DNA from: UBA5078 sp033721235 | Lineage (GTDB): Bacteria; Pseudomonadota; Gammaproteobacteria; Pseudomonadales; Pseudohongiellaceae | Direction of reading: 5' to 3' | DNA length: 64,000 nucleotides | Assembly (NCBI GenBank): GCA_033721235.1 | Contig: JAWWAY010000004.1 | Coordinates: 62,001 to 126,000, forward strand | Part shown: positions 24,953 to 32,603 of the stretch, piece by piece | Layout of the letters: each line of letters opens with the position of its first letter | How positions within the stretch are numbered: the stretch's first letter is position 1 | Made by a program: the position numbers and the translations under genes | Notes under the pieces: model-generated | Database searches by the model: none | What the model was told of the DNA's origin: nothing | What the model saw: only the letters and a program-made list of their open reading frames with translations

Positions 24953-25327
24953 CTAGAATGCCACTTTTCTTGTGGCGACCATTAGGATGTAGCCGATGGT
25001 CACAAGCGCAAGAACAAAAGTGATGATTTGAGACTGTTTGGTTTTGGCTTTTTTCATAAGCACAACGCCAAGGCCAATATACACTATTAAGCCTAAAAGC
25101 TTTGCTGTGACCCAGGGCGTAGCGAAGGGATACTGGCCGGACATAACGACCAGCACTATAGCGCTAGCCAGTAATACGGTATCGATTACATGGGGTAATA
25201 CTTTTACGAGTTTCTTTTCGAGTACAGCGGAGCCTTGAATCTTGAGAACACCTCTAGTGGCGAAACCGACTATAGAGATCATTGCGCAAGTCATGTGAAT
25301 TATTTTGATGAACATATAAGTAGTCAT
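24953..25327 (-). CDS. SirB2-family membrane protein
   Basis: A 124-residue four-helix membrane protein: FIKIIHMTCAMISIVGFATR, VIDTVLLASAIVLVVMSGQY, VTAKLLGLIVYIGLGVVLMK and IITFVLALVTIGYILMVATR. The pattern, including the His in the first helix and PHVIDT in the second, matches SirB2, a conserved family of unclear function. ATG 25327 follows GGAGCTCC, which provides GGAG. It is a single gene. Confidence 0.85.
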   Translation of the reverse strand: MTTYMFIKIIHMTCAMISIVGFATRGVLKIQGSAVLEKKLVKVLPHVIDTVLLASAIVLVVMSGQYPFATPWVTAKLLGLIVYIGLGVVLMKKAKTKQSQIITFVLALVTIGYILMVATRKVAF

Positions 25328-25538
25328 TCGGGAGCTCCTTGGTTGCTCGTAGTTTAGTAACTATATTGGCTTTGTGGCGATGATAGATGAATTGATAGCT
25401 AATAGAAAACGATTATTAGTCTGCGCAGCTTAAGCTCTAATTCAGGTTTCTTACGTATAGTTACTTGTCGCAGTAATGTTGGCATCGAAGGAGGCGGTAG
25501 CGATGTCTTATTCCTAATGGTCTAAAGTGGAGAATAAA

Positions 25539-25901
25539 ATGTTAGTAAGAATTGGGCTTCTATTTTCGATGGTCTTTCTCACAGGTTGCTTATTTACCGT
25601 CGATAGCGATAGATCTGCAACGGCCTCTATGTGGAGTGAGGAGCAGTTGTCATCTATCGAGAGGGGGGAGACTTCCCAAGATTGGGTGAGAACTCGTTTT
25701 GGAGATCCTGACAAAAAGAGAATCGCTAAAGAAGAGGGGGTAGAGGTGTGGGTTTATGAGTCCGTGCAGCGACGGGATACCAAAGTAGGCTTGTTTTTAA
25801 TCTTTAGTATTGACGTAGATGATGAAGTGAGAAAACGACTGTCTATCGAGTTTACTGATGGTTTGGTGTCCAGTTATTGGACGGACTCAAGAAAAGTCTA
25901 G
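25539..25901 (+). CDS. small lipoprotein, SmpA/OmlA-like
   Basis: A 120-residue lipoprotein with lipobox LTGC at residues 14-17 after a short hydrophobic signal. The mature part resembles the BamE/SmpA/OmlA fold: SIERGETSQDWVRTRFGDPD (the turn that follows the first helix) and VWVYESVQRRD. The frame also begins at GTG 25527, but ATG 25539 has GGAG six bases upstream. It is shorter than some family members and not near bam genes, so it is probably a paralogue, not BamE itself. Confidence 0.8.
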   Translation: MLVRIGLLFSMVFLTGCLFTVDSDRSATASMWSEEQLSSIERGETSQDWVRTRFGDPDKKRIAKEEGVEVWVYESVQRRDTKVGLFLIFSIDVDDEVRKRLSIEFTDGLVSSYWTDSRKV

Positions 25902-25924
25902 CGAACGTTCGGCAGGCTACAGCC

Positions 25925-26593
25925 CTAGCGAATGGATTCTAGCCAGGGTTGTAGTTCACCCCAGTCAATAGCGAAAATGTGTTTTTCACCGGGCATAAGT
26001 TTGGCGTTCACATTGGCGCCCGCGTTGCTTAGTTTTTTCTCAATGCTTGGCAGTAGACGGTTCCAGCGCAGATAGTCGTTTTCACCTATACGCAAAAAAA
26101 TAGGTAGGCCATCGAAGTTACCAAGCTGCGCATCTTCGCGCACTGTGCCGGGCACAGCCACCACGCCAAAGTAACGTTCCGGGTTGTGACTGGCAATTTC
26201 AATAGCGGACGTGCCGCCGTTAGATACGCCAGCGATTAGTGTCTTACCATCTTGAATATTGGGGTCTTCTTGAAGCTGTTGGACAATTTGTGGAATTTTT
26301 TTGGCATTGTCTCCGAAAAAGGCATTGGCATCAGGCGACACGGGAAAGGCGATTGCCCAGCCCCGAGAGGTCAATTCTCGACCTAACCAGAACTGAGCTC
26401 GAACCACATACTCATCGGCTTTGCCGCCTGACATATGCACCACTAGTGGCCAAGGTCCTTCCCCGTGGAATTCCGGGTAAAACATAAATACCAATACCTC
26501 GCTACCATCATCTAATGTAATGATGCGCTCTTCCGCCTGCGAGAGCGCGGGCAGAAGTAATAGCAAAAATAGTAAAGGTCTTAAGAGTCGCAT
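25925..26593 (-). CDS. exported alpha/beta hydrolase
   Basis: A 222-residue hydrolase with a signal peptide (MRLLRPLLFLLLLLPALSQA). The nucleophile motif is AGVSNGGTSA (GxSxG); an Asp in IGENDYLRW and the His in PGEKHIFAIDW complete the apparent triad. The fold is that of small dienelactone-hydrolase or esterase-like enzymes. ATG 26593 is chosen for the signal peptide; upstream starts (26614, 26665) remain possible. It is convergent with the lipoprotein gene, 23 bases away. Substrate unknown. Confidence 0.8.
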   Translation of the reverse strand: MRLLRPLLFLLLLLPALSQAEERIITLDDGSEVLVFMFYPEFHGEGPWPLVVHMSGGKADEYVVRAQFWLGRELTSRGWAIAFPVSPDANAFFGDNAKKIPQIVQQLQEDPNIQDGKTLIAGVSNGGTSAIEIASHNPERYFGVVAVPGTVREDAQLGNFDGLPIFLRIGENDYLRWNRLLPSIEKKLSNAGANVNAKLMPGEKHIFAIDWGELQPWLESIR

Positions 26594-26708
26594 TGCGTTT
26601 TTCCGAATGAGCATGTGGCTAATTGTACCAGTGCTGGCATTAGAATTGGGCGTAAATTCGACCAAGCGATGGTAAGCGTTCGGTAGATACAGCGTTGTGA
26701 GTCTGAAC

Positions 26709-28922
26709 TTAACGCTCCGGGCTTAGTTCGATAGCTATGGACTTAAACGCAGGTGTTCTGCTCTTTGGATCACTGGTTTGCGGAATTAGGATATTGGCCT
26801 CTGGAAAATACGCCATCACATTGCCTTGGCGAATATCGAAATGCCGAGCTTTTACGCCAGTCATTTGACCTGTATCGCTTTTCAGTGTGACGAGATCGTT
26901 CTCCTTTATTCCTTGCCGCTGCATATCCATCGAATTCATCAGTACGATATTGCGCTCACTTTGCCCGCGATAAACATCGTTGTCCGTATACACGATGGTA
27001 TTGAATTGTCCCTCGCTGCGAACGGTCGTTAATCTATATCTTGCTATCGCGTTTTTTTCAGCGGGCTTGAGTGGTTTAACTGAATTTGCGATGAGTTGAA
27101 AGTGAGCGCGGTTGTCACGAGTGGCGAACGAACGCTCGTGAATCGTGCGTCCGTTTATTTGAAACTCTTGCTTACTATTATCAATTTCCGCCAAGGCTTC
27201 GAAGCCAGGGACGATGCTCGCGATTGCCTGCCTAATGGTGCGATGCTCTTGAAATGAGGTGAAGTCCAAAACGGATGGTGCGATGATATTGGCGGCAATT
27301 GTGCTCACTATGTCGACCTCGGACTTTAACTCGGGAAGGCGGTCGAAGCCGCCATCACTTAATCTTAAGTAATTAAACATCGACTCCTGTGTGGTGGCTT
27401 GTTTCTCCTCATCGCGTACGCGAATAGGTAGCACGATGCTCTCTTCTCCTATGCCAAACACATGGCTTTGATTGAGTGTGGAGCTGATCTGGAGTTTAAA
27501 GCCGATGGACGCTAAGGCCTCGTCTGCAAACTTGGCATCTGGGCTGGCGCCGTATAGGTTTCCGCCCAGAAGGAAAGCAAAATCCATTTCTCCGCGATGA
27601 GCCGCTCGCAAGCAAGCTAGGGTGTCTTTCCCTTCATTGGTGGGCAGTTTGATGTTCAGCTTACTCTCGATATTGTCGAAAATAGGTTTCTTCAGCGCTG
27701 GGCTGAAGCCCATAGAGCCAACACCTTGCACATTGCTATGTCCGCGCAGAGGAAGTAAGCCTTTCCCCTGTCCGCCGATCATTGCGCGCAATAAGGCGAG
27801 ATTGGCCACAGCCGCGATATTGTCCACGCCATTCTCGTGGTGGGTCAGTCCCATTCCCCAACAAAAAACACTGCGTTGAGATGCGCCGTATAGCTTGGCA
27901 ATTATGTCAATTTCTTCTCTGCTTACGCCGGATTCTTGCTCGATGTCTGACCAATCTAGCAAGGCCAAAGATTGAGAATAAGCCTCGAAGCCTTCGCAGT
28001 TATCTGTAATAAACTGAGCATCATGGGTGCCCTGTTCGAGGACTGCTTTAGCCAAGCCCTGCAGTAGCGAGGCATCGCCACCTACATGGGGTTGAATATA
28101 GTGTGAGGCTATTTCGACACCGCCTAAAATCATGGAGCGCAGATTGCTAGGAGAGGCGAAGCGCAATAAGCCAGGCTCGCGCGCCGGATTGATGATGACC
28201 ACATTACCGCCACGGCGCCGACACTCGATAAGCACTTTTAAAAAGCGAGGGTGGTTCGAAGCCGGGTTTGCCCCTATTACAAAGATGGTGTCGGCCTTGT
28301 GCAAGTCTTTGTATTCGATGGTGGCGGTGCCGGTACCGATCGCGGTTTGAAGGCCTACAGAGGATGCTTGGTGGCAATAGTACGAGCAGTTGTTGATATG
28401 GTTGCTGCCAAATAAGCGGGCGAATAATTGGAGGATAAAGGCGGCTTCATTAGAGGAGCGACCAGAACTATAGAAGAAGCTCTTTTGGGGATTCGCTGAG
28501 CGCATTCTTGCGATTATTATTTCAAAGGCTTTTTCATAGCTAATGCATTCGTAACGCTGAGCTCCCGGTGCTTTATACAGGGGGGTGGCGAGCCTACCGA
28601 GGGCTTCGAGCTGCTTGCCCTCGAGCTGGCTTAGCTCGGCGATGGTGTTGTCCCTGAAGATGGCGGGTGGAATAGGCGGGCGCATATCGCCGGACTGGGC
28701 TTGAATATTTTTGTTGCAGATTTCAATGCCCTTGTTGAATTCGTTGTGTAAACCGCCATTCTGCCCGCCCGTACCGAAGGCACAGGCCTTACACGTATTT
28801 TTGGAGCGCACGGTCTCAGCCAGACGCGCAGGCCCAATATTGTTAGCGATAGATAGCACATAGGAGACGGCTTTAAGGCCGCCGCCTATAGGGAGACGTT
28901 CGTGCTTGGGGGAGTCTGTCAT
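26709..28922 (-). CDS. ydeP: FdhF/YdeP-type molybdopterin oxidoreductase
   Basis: A 737-residue cytoplasmic member of the formate-dehydrogenase alpha-subunit superfamily (bis-MGD family). The N-terminus has NTCKACAFGTGGQNGG, the YdeP-type Cys motif, and there is no twin-arginine signal. The domain holding the pterin follows (FVIGANPASNHPRFLKVL; FCWGMGLTHHENGVDNIAAV), with the C-terminal domain at the end (LTTVRSEGQFNTIVYTD). No selenocysteine codon is needed. YdeP in E. coli is linked to acid resistance; its reaction is unknown. It is 17 bases after the small membrane gene upstream, probably an operon. Confidence 0.9.
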   Translation of the reverse strand: MTDSPKHERLPIGGGLKAVSYVLSIANNIGPARLAETVRSKNTCKACAFGTGGQNGGLHNEFNKGIEICNKNIQAQSGDMRPPIPPAIFRDNTIAELSQLEGKQLEALGRLATPLYKAPGAQRYECISYEKAFEIIIARMRSANPQKSFFYSSGRSSNEAAFILQLFARLFGSNHINNCSYYCHQASSVGLQTAIGTGTATIEYKDLHKADTIFVIGANPASNHPRFLKVLIECRRRGGNVVIINPAREPGLLRFASPSNLRSMILGGVEIASHYIQPHVGGDASLLQGLAKAVLEQGTHDAQFITDNCEGFEAYSQSLALLDWSDIEQESGVSREEIDIIAKLYGASQRSVFCWGMGLTHHENGVDNIAAVANLALLRAMIGGQGKGLLPLRGHSNVQGVGSMGFSPALKKPIFDNIESKLNIKLPTNEGKDTLACLRAAHRGEMDFAFLLGGNLYGASPDAKFADEALASIGFKLQISSTLNQSHVFGIGEESIVLPIRVRDEEKQATTQESMFNYLRLSDGGFDRLPELKSEVDIVSTIAANIIAPSVLDFTSFQEHRTIRQAIASIVPGFEALAEIDNSKQEFQINGRTIHERSFATRDNRAHFQLIANSVKPLKPAEKNAIARYRLTTVRSEGQFNTIVYTDNDVYRGQSERNIVLMNSMDMQRQGIKENDLVTLKSDTGQMTGVKARHFDIRQGNVMAYFPEANILIPQTSDPKSRTPAFKSIAIELSPER

Positions 28923-28939
28923 AATCTAGAGCCCTCCTG

Positions 28940-29338
28940 TTATAAGCCGCTGACTTCCATTCTTTCGCTCGAGGCGACGGTAACCCGTATGCCGTCGACG
29001 GTGGTAAAGGAGCGCTCATCTAGGTCTTTTTTGAAAACTTTGTAATGAATTGCAGGGCTATTGCCCTCTCGGTGCAGAGTGATGGTGATAATTTGATTAT
29101 CGTCTTGCCAGCGCTGGTAGAACAGATAGCTACCAGTTCCGAGCATGAGCACTAGGAACAAGTAAGCGGCAAACCGGAAGTCGCTTAGCTGCGGCTTTAG
29201 CTCGGGAGTGCTTTCACTGTTTATCGACGGTTGACCGCTAGCTTGGGTGCGGGCTCGGCGCTCTTCTTGCCGACGCTTGCGTAAGACAAGTATCGCAATC
29301 AAAATAACGACGAGTGTTAAAAAAAATTTACCGAGCAT
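28940..29338 (-). CDS. small membrane protein of unknown function
   Basis: A 132-residue protein with two helices (FLTLVVILIAILVL at the start and AAYLFLVLMLGTGSYLF near residue 57) separated by a basic, Ser-rich loop, then a soluble beta-rich end (ITITLHREGNSPAIHYKVFK). I do not recognise a family. It directly precedes ydeP on the same strand, 17 bases apart, so a joint role is possible but unproven. Confidence 0.75.
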   Translation of the reverse strand: MLGKFFLTLVVILIAILVLRKRRQEERRARTQASGQPSINSESTPELKPQLSDFRFAAYLFLVLMLGTGSYLFYQRWQDDNQIITITLHREGNSPAIHYKVFKKDLDERSFTTVDGIRVTVASSERMEVSGL

Positions 29339-29547
29339 CGTGTCCTAGTTTTGGTGCTAAAAGCCCCGATATAACTGCCTGTGAACTATTTTAGGCTGCG
29401 TTAATTGTTTGCCCGACATCATAGCAGGGGGCTTTGCGCTATATCCAGCAATGGTTTGCTTCTTGCATAATACCCACTTGTGCAGATAAGCAGTGGGTGC
29501 GGCTAGGATGAGTCGCCTGTAAAATTTTTCTGCATATAGGAGAAATC

Positions 29548-30024
29548 GTGTTTGATATATTAGGCAATATTGGTGAGTTTGTCGGGGCTATCGGTATGGT
29601 GGCGTCACTAATTTATCTGGCTACTCAGGTTAGACATGCATCTAGGGTTGCTACAGCAACAACCCTGCAAGAGATCGAAAGAGATATGCGAGAGATCTAT
29701 TCGCCTCCAGATCGCTTGATCGATTGTAGCTTTAAGTCTCTTCCAGAGCTTACGCCAATTGAGCGCCGCATGAAGATGCAGTTTTTCGGTCGTGTGATTC
29801 GCGCCTATGAGAACCAGTGGTATCACTGGTCCCAAGGGCTACTAGACGAGACGCTATTTAAGGCATATCAACAGCATTTGCGCATCACGATGACGGAGAT
29901 CGGTTTTACGCTATTTTGGGAAAAGCGCAAAAAGCTGGGCTTTTTTCACCCTGGCTTCGTGGCCTATGTGGAGGAGTTTTTGAAAGAGAACCCCCCTTTG
30001 CGAGCAGAGGACACCAGTTTTTAG
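29548..30024 (+). CDS. hypothetical protein with N-terminal membrane helix
   Basis: A 158-residue protein. One helix near the start (FVGAIGMVASLIYLATQVRH) is of a kind common in uncharacterised marine gammaproteobacterial proteins; the rest is helical and soluble (MQFFGRVIRAYENQWYHWSQ). The GTG start at 29548 is supported by AGGAG six bases upstream. It lies alone between divergent and downstream genes. No function is assigned. Confidence 0.75.
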   Translation: MFDILGNIGEFVGAIGMVASLIYLATQVRHASRVATATTLQEIERDMREIYSPPDRLIDCSFKSLPELTPIERRMKMQFFGRVIRAYENQWYHWSQGLLDETLFKAYQQHLRITMTEIGFTLFWEKRKKLGFFHPGFVAYVEEFLKENPPLRAEDTSF

Positions 30025-30134
30025 GCCTGCTGCAAGGGAGTGTGTCATAATGCGCGCCTAGTTTTAGAAGGCGTCGACTCGGTGTCGATGCCGTTGAAGT
30101 ACAGTAGCCATATCAATAAGAACGAGGGTTAACG

Positions 30135-31163
30135 ATGAAAGCTGTTGGAGTGTATAACTCATTACCTGTTTCGCAGAGCAATGCCTTAGAGGACGCCATT
30201 ATCCCGGCACCAGAGGCCAAAGGGCGCGACCTTTTAGTGCGCGTGAAAGCGGTATCGGTTAACCCTGTTGATACAAAGATTCGCATGGCAGCCGGAACGG
30301 GCTTATCTGAGCCTAGAGTGCTCGGTTGGGACTGCGCCGGCGTGGTCGAGGCCATCGGTGATCAGTGTACTGGTTTCAATCTCGGCGATGAGGTCTATTA
30401 CGCGGGTGATGTGACTCGTGCAGGATGTAATAGCGAGCTGCATCTTATCGATGAGAGGATCGTGGCCCACAAGCCTACTAGCCTAAGCTTTGAAGAAGCC
30501 GCGGCCATGCCCTTAACTACGATTACCGCATGGGAAGCCATGTTTGATCGCATGGCTATCAGCCGCAACAAGTCCGATAATGCGGGCAAGAGCATTCTGA
30601 TCATCGGTGGCGCTGGCGGTGTTGGCTCCATCGCCATTCAGTTGGCCAAGCAAGTGGCCGGTTTAAACGTGATTGCCACAGCCTCACGCGCGCAGACGGT
30701 TGAGTGGTGCCAAGGCATGGGCGCTGATAGCGTTATCAATCACCGCGAGTCTTTGCTTAAAGAGTGTGAGAAGCTGGGAGTGAAAGGCGTCGACTATATT
30801 CTATGCCTAGTGGGCACAGCGTCTCACTGGGACAGTATGGCTGAGCTTATTAACCCTCAGGGCAAGATGTGTCTGATTGTCGATACCGAGGACAATCAAC
30901 CCGTTAATATCAACCTGCTTAAGCCTAAGAGCGTGGCGATTACTTGGGAGTTCATGTTTACGCGTGCACGCTTCCAGACCGATGATATGGCGCAACAGGG
31001 TGTTCTATTGGGCGAGGCTGCGAAGCTGTTTGACGCAGGGGTTCTTCGCCATACGCAGACCGAAAATTATGGCGAGTTGAACGCATCTAACTTATTGAAA
31101 GCACACGCTAAATTAGAAAGTGCAACCATGATTGGTAAATTGATTCTGAGCGTTGCTCAGTAA
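30135..31163 (+). CDS. zinc-type alcohol dehydrogenase-like oxidoreductase (MDR)
   Basis: A 342-residue medium-chain dehydrogenase/reductase of the quinone oxidoreductase-like group. The substrate-domain segment VKAVSVNPVDTKIR and GWDCAGVVEAIGD are typical, and the NADPH loop is IIGGAGGVGSIAIQLA. The Cys/His zinc ligands of true alcohol dehydrogenases are not seen, so it probably reduces quinones or enals without zinc (inference). Length is normal; ATG 30135 has GAGGGTTAACG upstream. Substrate unknown. Confidence 0.9.
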   Translation: MKAVGVYNSLPVSQSNALEDAIIPAPEAKGRDLLVRVKAVSVNPVDTKIRMAAGTGLSEPRVLGWDCAGVVEAIGDQCTGFNLGDEVYYAGDVTRAGCNSELHLIDERIVAHKPTSLSFEEAAAMPLTTITAWEAMFDRMAISRNKSDNAGKSILIIGGAGGVGSIAIQLAKQVAGLNVIATASRAQTVEWCQGMGADSVINHRESLLKECEKLGVKGVDYILCLVGTASHWDSMAELINPQGKMCLIVDTEDNQPVNINLLKPKSVAITWEFMFTRARFQTDDMAQQGVLLGEAAKLFDAGVLRHTQTENYGELNASNLLKAHAKLESATMIGKLILSVAQ

Positions 31164-31195
31164 ATGCAGTTTGGCCAATTAAAGCGGGAGGGGGC

Positions 31196-31429
31196 ATGGA
31201 AAGGCTAGTCGGCATTTTCCAGATCATGTTTGCGGGCGTATTCATTGCGATGGCATTAGCCACCTTGGTGAATTTGGGGTTCATCCTCATGCGTCCTGAA
31301 ACTGTATCAGTAGTCAATTCAATTATTGGGCAAGGGGTGCTGATTATCTGCATGACAGCTATCTCCCGAATCCTATTTCGTAAGGGTAATAAGCGCATTC
31401 ACCCTGAGACCGAACAAGACGCCTCCTAG
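31196..31429 (+). CDS. 77-residue membrane protein of unknown function
   Basis: Two predicted helices (IFQIMFAGVFIAMALATLV and VNSIIGQGVLIICMTAISRI) and a basic/acidic tail. It begins 32 bases after the oxidoreductase gene; GGGAGGGGG lies before ATG 31196, an excellent ribosome site that supports translation despite the small size. No family is recognised. Confidence 0.7.
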   Translation: MERLVGIFQIMFAGVFIAMALATLVNLGFILMRPETVSVVNSIIGQGVLIICMTAISRILFRKGNKRIHPETEQDAS

Positions 31430-31593
31430 AGTTTCTGCTTGGCCTCTTACAGGGTATAATCGCGCGCTTTTACTCCCACTTCAGGGGTGTCAGTCCGTGT
31501 CGCCTGTCCCGATGGGGCAATTAGATAGTGACAGTGCATAGCTGCGGTGGCTATTCATGCTGTATAACGCTGACCTTGCATGCGATTTTTATC

Positions 31594-32553
31594 ATGATTG
31601 TGATTGAGCAGACAGAGCAATTTCGAGAGCGCCACGAACGCTGTGTAGCCACTATCGGTAAGTTCGATGGTGTACACACCGGGCATCAGCTTATTATTCA
31701 GCAGCTTTTGGAAAAGGCGCAGGAACACGCAGCGCCCTCGATGGTGATTCTCATAGAACCACATCCAGAGGAGTTCTTTGCAGCAACGCCACAAGACTGC
31801 CCAGCCAGGTTAAGCGAGCTGGATGAGAAAATAGCCTTGCTAGAGGCGCTTGGGGTGGACTACGTCTTCAAACTTAAGTTTGATGAGAATCTCAGTAAAC
31901 TCAGCGCCGAGCAGTATATTCAAGACATATTGGTGGATGGCTTGGGTTTAGCCTGTCTGATCATAGGCAACGACTTTCGCTTTGGAAATCAACGGCGCGG
32001 AGACTACGCCCTGCTGCAGCAATTCGGGGCGCAGCACGGGTTCGAGTTAGTAGAGTCCGCCGTATGCGAGCATGATGGCGTTCGTATTAGTAGTACACTA
32101 GTGCGCGAGAAATTACAGGAAGGTGACTTCGAGCTAGTCGAGCTGCTGTTGAATCGTCCCTATCAAATTTCTGGGGCTGTTGTGATGGGGCAGCAACTGG
32201 GGAGAAACCTTGGGTTTCCAACCTGTAATGTGGGGCTCAATAGGCGGAATATTCCTTTGCATGGTGTATACGCCTGCGACGTTCATATTGATAATGAAGA
32301 CTTACAAGAGCGCTTGATTAAAGGTGCGGCCAATATCGGTTATAGGCCAACAGTGTCTAGCGAAAAAATAGCGGTGTTGGAAGTTCATCTTTTGGACTTT
32401 GACAGCGACCTTTACGGCGAGCGAATTTCGGTAATTTTCCGACACAAAATTAGAGACGAACAACGCTTCGCGACGCTCGAAGAATTAAAAGAAAGAATTG
32501 CAATAGATGTAACACAGACGAGAGATTTTTTTGAAAAAGACATGCCTCTATAG
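31594..32553 (+). CDS. ribF: bifunctional riboflavin kinase/FAD synthetase
   Basis: A 319-residue RibF that makes FMN and then FAD. The FAD-synthetase half shows GKFDGVHTGHQLII and ISSTLVREKLQEGDFE; the kinase half shows GQQLGRNLGFPTCNV and ends with the helical ELKERIAIDVTQTRDF. The frame is open back to GTG 31528, but ATG 31594 matches the family start. It precedes ileS by 50 bases, the conserved order in Gammaproteobacteria. Confidence 0.96.
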   Translation: MIVIEQTEQFRERHERCVATIGKFDGVHTGHQLIIQQLLEKAQEHAAPSMVILIEPHPEEFFAATPQDCPARLSELDEKIALLEALGVDYVFKLKFDENLSKLSAEQYIQDILVDGLGLACLIIGNDFRFGNQRRGDYALLQQFGAQHGFELVESAVCEHDGVRISSTLVREKLQEGDFELVELLLNRPYQISGAVVMGQQLGRNLGFPTCNVGLNRRNIPLHGVYACDVHIDNEDLQERLIKGAANIGYRPTVSSEKIAVLEVHLLDFDSDLYGERISVIFRHKIRDEQRFATLEELKERIAIDVTQTRDFFEKDMPL

Positions 32554-32603
32554 ATAGAGGTGCAAAAGTGTAATGAGATATTACACGCTAAAAGGTAACG
32601 ATA

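Noticed and set aside
32554..32603. T-box or leader control of ileS
   Set aside because: Only 50 bases separate ribF and ileS, with no structured leader; T-boxes are not expected in Gammaproteobacteria.
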